Shown: piece by piece, positions 1 to 11,423 of the stretch | How positions within the stretch are numbered: position 1 is the stretch's first letter | Layout of the letters: each line of letters begins with the position of its first letter | Assembly: GCA_037074705.1 (NCBI GenBank) | Contig: CM073590.1 | Location: 52,965,895 to 53,029,894, forward strand | DNA: 64,000 nt | Origin: Zhengitettix transpicula | Lineage: Eukaryota; Arthropoda; Insecta; Orthoptera; Tetrigidae | Direction: 5' to 3' | Position numbers and translations under genes: made by a program | Notes under the pieces: model-generated | What the model was told of the DNA's origin: nothing | The model's database searches: none | The model's input: the letters and a program-made list of their open reading frames with translations, nothing else

Positions 1-315
1 TCCTTTATAAATTTATTAATCTTGTGTATACCACAATATATTAATTTAAATTACAGATTAAGTTAATTTGTGAATATATAAGGCGACCGTTCAATGTTAA
101 ATAATCGGGGATCACAAATTCATGGTTTTTAAATCATTCAAACTTTTATATAATTCACACATAAAAATATTGATTAAGACGGAAACAGTTTTCACAAATG
201 AACTTTGAATATTTTAAGAAGAACTTTAATTAACCCATTTGGGTGCCCGAATTTTGAGTGCAATATTTTATAGATTTTTATCACGGAAGGTACAACATAA
301 ATATACACCAAAGTA

Positions 316-798
316 TTACCATTTCTCCGGCATTAAGTTTATTAATAAATTTCTGAAGCATTTCTTCATCAACGTATCGTGGGGTGGAGATTTACTAAAT
401 AAAAACAGAGTTTTCCAAAGGAATACTGCGTGTAACGGAGAGTTATGAAAGTATTTCACAGAAAAACTTGTGATTATGAATTTTATAGCTTTCTGTTTTT
501 TGTCGGATGGCCCTAGAAATTGCTGTTGATGATCCACTTTGACAATGCCGCACACGTGTTTCGAATATGGCTCCTCTGGATACAGCGTAGATTGCTGGAT
601 TTTGCAGTCTCCAATAAACAGTGAATTTGAACTGGATTTTGTCACGAATCCGTAGCAGCGACACGTAGGACTAATTCGCCTCGTTCGAATTGCAGTGGAT
701 CCGACTGAAATTTGCATTTGGCATAGTTGTAACTTCTTAAGAATATAACCTACAGCTTGGAGAATAAAGTTGAGAATCTTGTATTTTAAGTTCAACAT
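316..798 (-). other. Longest open frame (160 codons), unrecognised
   Basis: This minus-strand frame is the longest in the window, and a second minus frame overlaps it at 443-664. Its central part, roughly residues 30-105, lies in DNA that is less AT-rich than the flanks (about 500-745). I recognise no domain or signal peptide. The C-terminal third is low-complexity and looks like translated AT-rich DNA. The strand opposes the candidate exon that starts at 825, so the GC-richer block could instead be 5' untranslated sequence of a plus-strand transcript. I do not claim a protein here. Confidence 0.15.
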
Positions 799-824
799 TT
801 ATCAATAATCACTTAATTATTAAA

Positions 825-923
825 ATGTTTCCATATCAGAATCCGGCTGTTCACTATTCACCTTCTCCCTCGCAACTCTATCCCAGAATTGCTTTTAGAG
901 AATCTGATGAATTGGCCAATCAG
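825..923 (+). CDS. Candidate first coding exon, unknown protein
   Basis: An ATG preceded by AAA opens a 33-codon frame that runs exactly to a consensus donor, CAG|GTAATT, at 921-929. The peptide begins MFPYQNPAVHYSPSPS and continues through LYPRIAF to end DELANQ. It is rich in Pro, Tyr and Ser and of much better complexity than the surrounding AT-rich DNA would give. The frame closes soon after the donor, as expected for an intron. The exon ends in phase 0. No downstream exon is certain. A weak possibility is the GC-richer block starting at 1561, which would add nine codons and a stop, with an AATAAA at about 1783, but its acceptor lacks a pyrimidine tract. The protein is not recognised. Confidence 0.35.
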
Positions 924-2207
924 GTAATTTCTAACATATCGCGGATTCTAAAACTCCATCAATAAGAGTTTCGTCATGACGCTAAACTAATATTGTTCCT
1001 TTTTCCACTGATTCTAAGTGTTTCCAAACAATGCCTAATGTTCACAGTATTAATAAAATAATAAAATCAAAATAAACAAGAAATTATCCGAATTATTCAT
1101 TTTTGCGATACATGTTTATTACACACTTTTATATAATAAATAGTTTATTTTTAAATAAATTATCTTGTTCAATGTGGGTGTACCTCAACACAAACTAAAA
1201 ATTATCAACCGTTTTGAAAGTGAAATAATTTTTACTATCTACAAATTCAGCGGCACAATATTCTATTTATGCAAGTATTTACGAACATTCAAATTCAATC
1301 TATGACTTTGTATAAGTGCAAAAGTTTAGATTTGAATACTGAACCATAATTTAACCAACTACGTTTTAATGAAAAGGGAAGGTTACCTCGATTACGCTGT
1401 AATTTGGTTAGGTATGAATCAAAAGCGAAAAATTTATTATCATTCATTAGTTACACAGAAAGTAAATTATCTCCTGTTTCACGTGATTTGTAACTTTCAA
1501 ACACAAGAAAGTTCCCAAAAGCACAAATTACATAACAAACACATTAGCCGTAGATGAAAGGGGCTGCTAACCTTCCGCAAAGAGGGGTGAAAGTTCCGGA
1601 CAGCAAATGGAAGGGCCCGTTAATAGAAGCACCGTGTAAAGCCAACAAGCTGCAACAGCAGAACATCAGGAGCATAGATCAAACAAGGAAACAACACCAC
1701 CCGTTTCGACTAAATTGACCACAGAGGGAAGTTTCGACTGTATTCACATCTCACATGTTAACTTCTGTAAATGAAAGTAAGGGAATAAAATGAACTGGAC
1801 AATCAATCCATTAAAAAAAATTAGAATTGTCAAGTTTCCTCAGTTGTAAGAGAAGTAGACAAAACGGTGTTGATAGATTAATTCATAGATATGTAGTACA
1901 CTTACAAAGTGTGTAGGTAATAATAATGCACTTATCACCTCTATAGAGTAACTTAGCTATAATTAGGACTGTAACAAAAAAAATTACAGATTTATTTTTA
2001 TTTATTCAAATAGTCGCAATTTTAAATTAAGTATAGTTGGGCGCCATTTTAAATTAAGGTTTTCCTATTGTAATAAAACGGGATTATCTGTACATTCGCA
2101 GTTGCATGATTTTTTTTTTGGCCCAATTGTCTGTCACCGAGTAATTATAGACGATATGTTAGGACGTTCGTGGAGTGGTGGAAATTGTATGAAACAATCT
2201 CACTATC
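924..2207. other. Intron-like or intergenic AT-rich DNA
   Basis: This stretch is AT-rich and holds no recognisable gene. The only compositional change is 1561-1740, a GC-richer block starting GGGCTGCTAACC whose origin I cannot identify. It could be a terminal exon or a transposon fragment. The ORFs at 1369-1557 and 2102-2305 look fortuitous, and the latter runs into the hairpin at 2208. Confidence 0.4.
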
Positions 2208-2325
2208 CAATAAATAGTTCTCGGTATTCACACGGGTTTTGCATATATATATCTACACGCATTATAAACGTTGCGTGTAAATATAAATATGCAAAACCCG
2301 TGTGAATACCGAGAACTATTTATTG
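2208..2325. repeat. 118-bp near-perfect hairpin
   Basis: The left arm 2208-2249 (starting CAATAAATAGTTCTCGG) is the exact reverse complement of the right arm ending at 2325. After a few mismatches in a TA-rich section, pairing resumes with TACACGC against GCGTGTA, leaving a loop of about 12 bases. The whole unit is one stem of about 53 bp. No terminal inverted-repeat class is recognised. It could be a tiny fold-back element or the source of a double-stranded hairpin RNA. Its near-perfect arms suggest a recent origin or constraint. Confidence 0.85.
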
Positions 2326-2441
2326 AACAACTACACCTGGAAAGACTTCAATCTTTAATCTCACTATGATATTCGATTGGTTAACCCCCACGAGGGGCGA
2401 ATATTACTGTGGTCAACCAGATTTAGATGCAATTGTACATA

Positions 2442-3558
2442 CCACTGTGAACAAAAAGTAAGGTGAATTTTATTATAAAATATTAATTCTTTATTTATTC
2501 TTCCAAATCAATTTCATCCCCTTCAAAGTAATCCCCGTCCGATAAAACGCACTTTTTCCAACGCTTTTTCCAGTCCTCGAAACAGTCGGAATAGTATTTT
2601 TTCGGTATAGCCTTCAAGACCTTCTTCGATTCGGATTTTATCTCCTCAGTCGTGGCCTTTTGAGTTTGCTGAATAGCCAGGAGTCGCACGGAGCCAAATC
2701 AGGCGAATACGGTGGTTGCGGAACGATACGAGTCGAGTTTATGATAAAAAAAGTCGCGAAGAACCAATGCAATATGACATGGTGCATTATCGTGATGAAG
2801 GAACCAAGAGTTGTTCGCCATAATTCCGGCCGTTTCAGACGAATAGCAAACGACTCATAACGCTCAAATAATATTCTTTGTTGACAGTTTGGCCCGGCCT
2901 CGACTCCAGTAATGATGCATTTCAAGTGGTTCTGATAATCAGACAGCAAAGCTTCACACACATCAATGCGACGCTTATTTTCCAAAAAATTGAGTGATTT
3001 TGGCACCAATCGAGACTTGACACGTTTGAGACACAAAACATTCTTCAAAATGGTTTGGGCTGAGCCAAATGATATTCAAACACTATCAGCGAGATCTCTA
3101 ATTGTCCATCGACGATTTTCAAGCACCAAATCTTTGATTTTTTGGACGTGGCCCTCGTTGGTAGACGTTGATGGTCGTCCAGAGCGCGGTTCGTCTTCAA
3201 CGCGTTATCGGCTCTCTTTGAACTCGTTGTACCACTTATAAACGTTTTTTTGTTCCATTGTTTGATCACCAAAGGCCTTCCGCAACATTTTCAACGTGTC
3301 CGCACAAACATATTCGTTCCGCAAACAAAATTTGATGCAATTTCTTTGCTCAACAAAATCACCCATTGCAAAAATCGAAAAATTCACTTTTGGTTGTTTA
3401 CAAGAACACGTGTAACTTAGAGATAATTAAACCTTTTAACAAACAGACGCTTGGTAAATATTTTAGACAGTCCTAACAACCTAGGAAAAAATTTACCTGC
3501 CTTCCTAATACCCGGGAGTTTTAAATGACAATTTCACCTTACTTTTTGATCACAGTGG
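2442..3558 (-). mobile_element. mariner element, internally deleted, with both TIRs
   Basis: The two ends are inverted repeats of about 26-29 bp. The left begins CCACTGTGAACAAAAAG at 2442 and the right ends CTTTTTGATCACAGTGG at 3558, with one mismatch in the core. Each is bounded by TA (2440-2441 and 3559-3560), the target duplication of the Tc1/mariner superfamily. The element is about 1.1 kb, against about 1.3 kb for intact mariners. The difference is explained by a deletion inside the transposase gene. The transposase is broken, so the copy can only be mobilised in trans, if at all. Confidence 0.9.
2495..3387 (-). pseudogene. mariner transposase, frameshifted and deleted
   Basis: Reading the minus strand from 3387, the N-terminus (IKFCLRNEY, LRKAFGD, YKWYNEFKES) matches the mariner DNA-binding helix-turn-helix region. 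A short linker follows (3045-3272), then a frame at 2638-3048. The catalytic core is disrupted. The first Asp segment stops after IITG and resumes near a region ending RPELWRT, so roughly 60 residues including the first catalytic Asp are missing. The second Asp survives in HHDNAPCH (about 2780-2800), but in another frame. The third lies in YSPDLAPCD. The last frame (2495-2689) ends GDYFEGDEIDLEE, a normal mariner C-terminus. At least two frameshifts are present. The product would have cut and joined DNA at TA sites. This copy cannot do so. Confidence 0.9.
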
Positions 3559-3560
3559 TA

Positions 3561-6119
3561 TATCATATTTTCTCGGGCACAGGTCTGGGGCATTATAATG
3601 CTACATACAACCAGTCCAGTCATGAAGAAAATATTAGAAATTATTTTATAATTCATAGCTTACGTTGTTCTTGGATCTTCGCTGAACTGTCGCCAATTTT
3701 GGAGAAATTGAGTTCGCGAGTTACAGCAAATCTTTTTGTTTCACGGTTCGAGCCTTTTCCGATAAAGACGCAACTGAATTTACGAGGTGATGGACGCTGC
3801 TGCGCCATCCTTTTTAAAACCTTCCTCCTGTGTGGGTGGTGTGGTGACCGCAGACAACCACATGGGCATCCCAATCCACCGTAAGATCGATACATTTCTT
3901 TAAATTATCCTGTTAAATATCTCTATATAATTTATATGGACAGTTTTTTTGAAAATCTCTGACCTTTATTGCAACCTTATACCAACCACACCCTGAGTAA
4001 CAGATACTCTCATTGTTTTGCAGAACATATTGAAAACATTCAAAACACACAAAACTGTCTAACCACCTTGAATTTAATATATTATGTGTTTATTAGTTAA
4101 TAAATTAATTGTGCAAATCGGCTGTGACATTGATTTGTAATTTTAACGTTCCATTCTCCAATATAATCCGAATCCCTATAATGGTTTTCAAATGGGAGCC
4201 GTTCCGGCTGTCAGCGAATGAGAGCAGAGAATTATAGAAACGTTGTCACATCATGAATAATGAATATCAAAAATCCTTACTCCCGATGCGGCGTGGACAA
4301 TAATATATTAATTTGATTCGTCGGTGCAAGGAAGAGCTTCAAGGTCAAATAGAACCATACTTACGGACGTGACGTGAGTGTTGACGTCAGTATGTACCAT
4401 CTTATTTTTCTTAAATCAAGAAATATAGTTTACTATAGATTACTTATTTATTTTTTACAATATATTAAAAGGAATTAATCTTTTAATCCAGGTGGAGTAA
4501 GAAGGGGAAAACTAATTAAAATCTTAGTGGCCTTCAAATAGTACAAAAATATTTCCGTTGAGAAGTGCAAGAATATTTTTGTTCTTGATAATTTTAGAGC
4601 GGCCGCGAACTAATCTGGTATAAAAAACAAGAACCGTTTCCACCGAACCTGTACTAACTACCGAATTTTCTTTGATGTATCTACGACACTTGGAAGACAA
4701 ATACTTTAAAATAAATACGTGCAAATGTGCGTGGCTCGTGTCTTCACCAGACCCTGTTACCACAGTTGGTGTAAACGCACTTTTTCTCTTGGTCTGAATG
4801 TTTGTAATCTGCCCGTCGGAATTCATTTATTTAATCGACATATCTAACATGTAAACTACTCAGCTTTTTGATAGTGAATGGTCTGTTAAAAATCGTCGTC
4901 TCTAAGCCCCTGATTCTAAATCCCATGCAGAAATTCTAATTCTTATACTTTAGTAGTTTGAATGATTTGAATAAAACGTTCGGTCGCTTTGGATTATGAG
5001 GGAAATTATTGCAATATACAGAAGGTATTGATTTTAGTAGAAGCATGTTTGCTACAATTTGTATATATTTCATGTAAAAATTTTAAAATAGTGTGATTGT
5101 TAACTGAAAATCTCAGATGGAGACGTGCAGGTTTCGACGTCTTATACTTCTTGCGAAAGAAAAAGTTGGAAATTTTATTTTCTTCAAAATTCACACGCCG
5201 GGGTGCATAAAACACCTACAGATATAAAAGTAACTGTTGGAAACTAGCGATGATTTCAACCCGTCGCTCAGCGACGCGAAAGAAGGATTCGCCACCACTT
5301 CTTGCGGAGACACGTGCCCGTTTAATTGGAATAGTTTGCAACACGCACCATGCCTGGCTAGCTGATTAATCGAATTTGTGGTTTGTTGAGGCTGGGTATG
5401 TGTGAACACCTGTGGCCGCAGCAATCGGAAGCACAGGTCGTGTTGCGTAGGACGCGTCTGCACAAACCACGAAGCAAAACACAAATACACTTTCCCACTC
5501 CGCGCTCAGGGATACCAACTATTCCACGAATGTTGTACGAATACACCACTTGATTCAGGGTGGAAAATGCAATTCTTTACATTACTAAGGTAAAGTAAAA
5601 AATAATATTTTTTAAATGTTAAGGAGAAATTATATGTTCGATTTTGTTAATTGTTACACACGCATTATATAATATTTATGGCGTTAAACTCAAAGAATAT
5701 TTGCCAATAATTTTATTAAGATACATAGCATATTATAAAAAAAATCAAATTTATTTAATCTCGCTGCATTTCATTATCCATTGGTGAGTTGAAACGCTTT
5801 GGTAAGGCGTAAAACTAAATTGACTTATATTAATATTAAATGTAATGTTCGAAACTCACCCGTGGTATTCTAGCACATTTATCTCCACAATTATAATTTT
5901 GATTAGCAGAAAATTAAAATTTTTGACGAAAATAAATACATTTTAGTGAACATGTTTGAGAAAAGTGTTTTCCAATGACTTCTGAAAACTGAAACTGGAG
6001 TGTTAAGCAACCAGCTTGATCCACTCACCAATCATTGGATGTTATCAACGCAAAGACCAAGAGATCTTAGAGACAAACTGGCACAGATGCCGATTCGGCA
6101 ATGTAGCTTTTTTTAGAGG
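3561..6119. other. Unassigned DNA with small GC-richer blocks
   Basis: No gene is recognised. GC-richer patches lie at 3660-3895 (open on both strands; the minus frame ends near a GTAAGC), 4590-4820 (minus frame of 100 codons, 4524-4826) and 5190-5560 (overlapping open frames). None shows a domain I know. They may be exons, old transposon pieces or conserved non-coding DNA. The remainder is AT-rich. Confidence 0.3.
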
Positions 6120-6120
6120 G

Positions 6121-6625
6121 ACTACATGAGAGTTATCCACGTAGTGCTGCTTCCCTTTCATAGTGAAAGAAAGGATGGAAATTGGATTGAGAAAGGGAAA
6201 GATGGCAGCCAGGGACTTAGAAAATCAACACAATTAGCCGAAAATTTATACAGAGCGTATCTAATGACCCAGTATCAGGTACGTCGGTCACTTGATACTT
6301 GTTCCAACGCCCTTCCGATGTAATTGTTGAGGGAACGCTTCACTGTGCCTGGATCAGTTTAAGAGCCAGCTGGCCGACTATTCCAATAGGTCCGCGACCC
6401 CTGAACAGACGGACGGGTCTACCTTCGAGAATGCCTTCTTCAATCTCTGGCACGAGGCACCTCAGTAAGGTTTGAGGGGTCTATACTCCGGGCTCGCAGA
6501 CCTTGGGCGCACGGTAAAAGTTTTCCTTTGTTCCCATTGGAACAGTCAGACAGCTGCCTCCTAAATTGGGAAAGAGAAAGTAATTCTGCCTCCCCACAGT
6601 AAACCCCACTCCAGTCATCGGTTAT
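6121..6625. repeat. Diverged inverted pair of the GGCAACAGG family
   Basis: The plus half starts CTACATGAGAGTTATCCACG at 6122 and runs through a diverged GATACTTGTTCCAACGCCC section to about 6395. The minus half (about 6450-6625) reads the other way: CACCTCAGTAAGG, then CCATTGGAACAGTCAGACAG, then CCCCACAGTAAACCCC. Both halves are among the most diverged copies in the window, so this is an old fold-back. The 65-codon ORF at 6126-6323 is only a translation of the repeat. Confidence 0.75.
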
Positions 6626-8289
6626 ACCAGCGAGTGTTCACCATAATTAGCAATATTGTATATAGAATTAAATAATCAGGAATATTCAGTGCGAACGGAA
6701 ACCAAATGATGCACTTCGGACTTCGGATGATCGGAAGGTGTTTTAGAACCTCGGTCGTAACTATTTATGATGCTAGCGCCTCTAGAAGCAGTATTTGCTC
6801 TACGATACTGACGTTCGTAAATTTTAGGCATTCAACGTTTAAACTTTAAGGTTAATAGAAATACTTCATAAATCTGACCAAAGTTTCCGTAAATTTTGTA
6901 CAGGAGTTACATATTATCCTAATACTATAAGAAGAGAATAATGATATAAACCAAGGTTAATTGATTTGAGAATTTTTAGTGGAAACGCAACTACTAGAAA
7001 TGAAAACATTCAACGCAATGAGGCGTCAGAAACCAATGAGAATAAATATCGATTCAAAACAAGTTTTTTCACATTAATTTAAGCAAAAACTAGTTTTTAA
7101 TTCTTTCATGAAAGAGAAAACTAATGCGGTCATATTATACAATAATGGGTTTTTCATTCTAGAAGTTTAAATTGTAATTCGAAGCAGAACCTTATTCACG
7201 GTTATTTCCAATTGATATATTGGCCTCAAATTAATTTTGGAGAATCACTAAATTTCACAACCTTTTAATTTTAAAGGGGAATGAGAAATATAAAAGATCT
7301 CATATTACTTAAACTCTGTTCAATAACGTCAATAATAATTGTAAAATTCCAAGTTTTTGCACAATAACTAGTAAGATAAATCGTCAAAGAAATCAAAATT
7401 TTTGTTGTTATTTTCATACACAAAGTTCTATATACTGTGTCAAAATTTAGTTTTATTTCGTCGAGTCTACGTCACTCTTGAGAGCCTTTTCCTCCGAGAC
7501 CGTTGCATGATTGTAATCTTACACGACACATTCCGGAATTTGCCGTGACGCGTGACCAGTGTGCCGATTCTCCTCAGTCTTAAACCCAGGCTTCCTTGGC
7601 CATGGTAAAAACAAACATCCTTGCCCGTGCCTGGATTAAAACGTGGGCCGTGATGCGATGAATGAAGCTGACCATTCGTCCAAAGCAAGTCAGCACAAAT
7701 TTGAACTATGACTTTAAAGAGTGCCAAAATCGTTACTTGTTTATTATTTGCAATACCCAATTTATAGAAACGATTATTTTTCAATAATAATTTATAAAAA
7801 TTAGCATTTGTGATTAAGAGTAACTGTAGCGTGGTACCTGAGAATAAACAATCTACCTTTGGAAATTTTACTTACTTATATCTAGGGCGCCTCCTGCAGA
7901 TTAAATAATATCTAGCGCCAGAATATTTAGTCAAAATAAATAAAAATGTAATATGAAAAAAGGATTATGAATTGCAAGGATATTAGTAATTAACTACGGG
8001 CTTCTCAGGAAGCAAAAGGAACTTCTCTCGTAAGGGTAAACCGTCTTGGAAGCAAGACGTCGCCCCGCGGCACGAGGAAATAAAACCCCAATGCTTACCA
8101 GATATTGGTAGAAGACCTGGAAGACGCATGACCTCCAGTACAACAGTGATCACTCTCAGACATCTCCCTCTAGACATCAAGTGTTCATTCAAAAAGTCTC
8201 TTGGACTCTCAATATTATGTGTTGTGATTGGATATTTTAATCACGTGACATGAAACCATTTTCGTCCCCTACACGATCATATTTGTCAG
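6626..8289. other. Unassigned AT-rich DNA
   Basis: No gene is recognised. A GC-richer piece at 7470-7690 carries a 105-codon minus frame (7467-7784), and 7990-8180 carries a 69-codon minus frame. Neither shows a known motif. Confidence 0.35.
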
Positions 8290-8482
8290 TTACCCCTGGA
8301 GACCAGTGATGAAATTCATTTCTGCCAATCACGTAGCCTCAATGTATCTTACTGTCTTTCTCTGTTATCTTTTGCCTTTGCTCGTACTGGGGTCTTTGAC
8401 CGAGCCCGAAAATTACCAAGCGGCTTCGGGATTTACCCCTATTCCGAATTGTACCCTAAGGAGTCATTGTCTCAAGTCTCTA
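8290..8482 (+). CDS. Candidate internal or first coding exon
   Basis: A pyrimidine-containing tract ending ATTTGTCAG at 8281-8289 forms a plausible acceptor, and CTA|GTAAGC at 8480-8488 a good donor. The interval is less AT-rich than its flanks. Two plus frames are open across it. The first starts at ATG 8309 and gives 58 codons with a signal-peptide-like N-terminus (hydrophobic MYLTVFLCYLLPLLVLGSL), then two cysteines in PNCTLRSHC; this would be a secreted precursor ending in phase 0. The second, in phase 0 from the acceptor, reads LPLETSDEIHF through GFGIYPYSELYPKE. They cannot both be the main product. The family is not recognised and the region could be a transposon remnant. Confidence 0.3.
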
Positions 8483-8519
8483 GTAAGCATATGATCTAAC
8501 ACTTTCATTAGTTTAAATA

Positions 8520-8541
8520 ATATATATATATATATATATAT
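8520..8541. repeat. TA microsatellite
   Basis: About eleven TA units, uninterrupted. Confidence 0.95.
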
Positions 8542-10090
8542 TAAATAAAAATATGGGAAAAGGGGTGCACTATATAGATTTACATGATATCTATAGTATG
8601 TCATGATTATACTGGTTTATGATCTATTTTATTTATATTCAGATCTAAATACCTATACTTATTATTTACGTGAGATGTTAAATTTGGCAGAAACGCAGTG
8701 TTACTGCAACAAAAACTCATATTATACGTCAGGATGGAATTTTATATGAGTCACACTTCATTTCAGATTCCTTGAACGACTTGGACAAGTCTAAGCAGCT
8801 TTGCCTCCCTTGAGCCGAGGACAGTATGATATTTCCGATATTTACCTACAAAACGCACACGAAAATTTTATGTAAACCGTGGGTTTAATATTTAAGCTAT
8901 GATGCTTTAGCAAAATAAGTAGCTACATGCTATAAAATAGTTTTAAACTGAGAGGCACACTTGTGTATGAAATATACACATGTTTTTCTCTTTTTAATGT
9001 ATTATGCTGCTCCGAGTTATGAAATCATTAATTGGAAATATCAAAATATTTTATATGTAGACATTAAAATCTGTCAAAGTGATTCAGAAAATTTTAAAAT
9101 TGTCTAATTGTGAAAACAACCATGTTACGTTATTTCTCACAATCGCAAATACTTGATGTTATCTAGCACTGCTTCGTTCTTCAATGAATGAGATCTCTAA
9201 AAGTTATTTTCTTGAATAAAGAATTTTTACGTAACATTTGTATAATTGTCGTTTTTTTAAAAATATGATTACTGCATATATATTTGTGGTCCGTACGGGT
9301 CGATTCTAGAGACAGTAGTTTTAACCTATTCATATACGATCAACCTAATTAATTACGTTTCTTAAAATAGGTGGTCAACGTAGACGATGTGAATTTTGTT
9401 TTCACAAAGTATAACTCCGGAAATCGAAACACACGTTAGTTGAGGCTTAGTCGTTTAATGAAAATGTACGAAGTTTTCATCTGTACGAAAAGACAACACT
9501 AAAATATTCTAGAGATTCCGGAAAATGATTGAATTCCGTCACTGAATTTGATAGTTGTGTGTTGAACGAAATTAAGAACTATATTTCTAATTACGCTCTC
9601 TTCAAAACTATTTCTCTTAACGGATTATGACATATGTCCGTCCAAAAATATATTTAATTATAAATCCGTACCGGTTTTCCGACAGTAAAAATATTGTTTC
9701 CATAAAGTTTCTACCATCAAATTTTTTAATCGCGGAGCCAAGCGGTTGTTTGAATAAACTTTGTTAAAATAATCTCTCTTGAAAAAATGTTAAATTGTCA
9801 AAGCCTTGAAATGACTCAGTAGTCATGGTTATATACAACTTACATGTTTTAAAATCATCTGCAAATATACTTTAAATCGTATTCTACGGGATAAAATTTA
9901 TAAGGGTACAGCTGAAGTTAAATTTAACAGGGTTTTCTTAGGGCTGCTATTTTTCACATTATTTATAGCAAGAATAGCACATTTCTGTATTTACTATTTC
10001 TTGAATTTGGTCATAGATACTTTTTCTTAGATAGTTTATATAGGTCGCTACTGTTAGAACCGACACCAATTAATCCAGAATATTATATTT
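8542..10090. other. AT-rich DNA with no recognised gene
   Basis: I see no gene or structured repeat here. It may be intron of whatever gene uses the 8290 exon. Confidence 0.5.
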
Positions 10091-10360
10091 GAATGCACAA
10101 AATATGAGGATATACGCAGGAGCACCATAGCGAAATTCCCTGGAGAAGACTTCTGCATACACACCACTGCGATCAAGAGTCTCCTCGAGTTCGTCTCCGA
10201 TGCAAAATTGACATCCGCTATTTGAAACGATGTTCACAATTGGAAATTTCAAAACTACTGTAACTTAATTATGTAAATACTTTTAGAGGGTCACCAATAA
10301 CCAACACGTTGACGACACCATAAATCAATAATAATAATAAAAGCAGTGTAGATTAAGCCT
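10091..10360 (+). pseudogene. 3' tail of a LINE retrotransposon
   Basis: A 44-codon plus frame (10091-10225, stop TGA) reads ECTKYEDIRRSTIAKF and, later, IKSLLEFVSDAKLTSAI. This is the pattern of the extreme C-terminus of jockey-like LINE proteins, after the Cys/His knuckle. After the stop there is GGGTCACCAATAACC at 10288, then an AAT-rich tail near 10326-10340. The tail at 59885-60210 has the same layout, with GGGTCGCCAATGACC after its stop. This is a severely 5'-truncated insertion, the usual product of incomplete target-primed reverse transcription. The minus ORF at 10070-10252 is its shadow. Confidence 0.65.
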
Positions 10361-10514
10361 AGTCGTCCATGAGAGATAGAAAGTGATCCTCAGCATTAGT
10401 TACTAGATTACAGTAAATCAGTGTCTACGAATGAATGGGTCAGATTTCAATTTGATAGTTATTAACGTTAATTAATTATAAAAAATAACCACTCACAAAC
10501 CTTAAAGTTTTTAT

Positions 10515-10517
<3 letters not shown>

Positions 10518-10545
<28 letters not shown>
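10518..10545. repeat. TA microsatellite
   Basis: About fourteen uninterrupted units. Confidence 0.95.
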
Positions 10546-10548
<3 letters not shown>

Positions 10549-10714
10549 AATGAGCAAAATAGAAAGGTTAATTAAATGATATTAATTAACAACATTTGTT
10601 AGGATTAGAAAACTTTTAATTTGCCATATATTATTTCAACAGGTGTTCAATTAGTTTTTACAAATGATTTGCCCTAGGTTGGCACGCCAAATTCAATCAT
10701 TTCAAATTTTACAA

Positions 10715-11060
10715 AACAAATATTTTTATTTTATAATTTGTGGCAGTCAAGGTAAAATGCAATCTTTTATATTTCACAAACAATCAAATTTAATAACTCT
10801 TCTTCTCAGGGTCTTTACTGGGTTTGATAGGTAAGAACAATCAAAAATTATAAATTAAATAATTAACAGTTCAATAAACTTGAAACGAACGGAATAAAAA
10901 CTCTAACAATATGAAAAGAACCGAAATCTAACTATTCCCTTGTTTACTGTTTACAGAATTTAATTATTTTGGTTTGTATTGACAAATGTCCTGCTGGTAC
11001 TAAAAAGGCCATTAATCACTGATTCTACACTTGATCAAAGCACACGGTAGTAGTTCTTCT
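10715..11060 (-). repeat. Dispersed family R2, partial copy
   Basis: This shares with 61300-61690 the ordered blocks TGTGGCA, CTCAGGG(T/C)C(T/C)TTACTGGG, CCGAAATCTA/ACGAAATCTG and, further on, a GGTAC(T/C)A block and a TTCTACACTT block. Spacing is similar and both read on the same strand. Relative to the full copy at 61300-62112 it is the 3' half only. The 62-codon ORFs at 11031-11283 have no coding support. Confidence 0.6.
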
Positions 11061-11274
11061 ATTATTCCCCCGGTCAACAGTCGGACGTATTATTTCAATG
11101 CCTTTCCGCGGAAAACGTTATTTCGGAATGCCTATGTATCAGAACGTGGCGCTAAACTTTTTGTTTCATCTTTGCAGGTTTTTCATAACTTGTCTCTCTG
11201 TCCAGACCTTTTTACTTAGATTTTTAAAACATATACGTCTCTCAGTTGATTCTATGTTTGGACCACGGTGTTCG

Positions 11275-11400
11275 GATCCTTAAACTATAGCCCGGGGGCC
11301 CTAGTTAACCTTTGGCTACCGTTCTCTACCCTTTCGCATCCCCCTTTAAAATCCCTTCCTATGCTATTAAACGGGAGTTGCCACCATGTGGATTACACTC
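11275..11400 (-). repeat. GGCAACAGG family, 5' fragment, minus copy
   Basis: On the plus strand the sequence runs TATAGCCCGGGGGCCCTAG, CCCTTCCTATGCTATTAAA, GGGAGTTGCCACCATGTGG and CTCATGTACC. This is the reverse complement of the first 130 or so bases of the family. It faces the plus copy at 11424 across about 24 bases, so the two form a hairpin with high identity. Confidence 0.9.
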
Positions 11401-11423
11401 ATGTACCATAATTATTTTTAGGT

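Noticed and set aside
316..798. 160-codon minus frame as a gene
   Set aside because: No domain, low-complexity C-terminus, overlaps a second open minus frame and opposes a better exon candidate.
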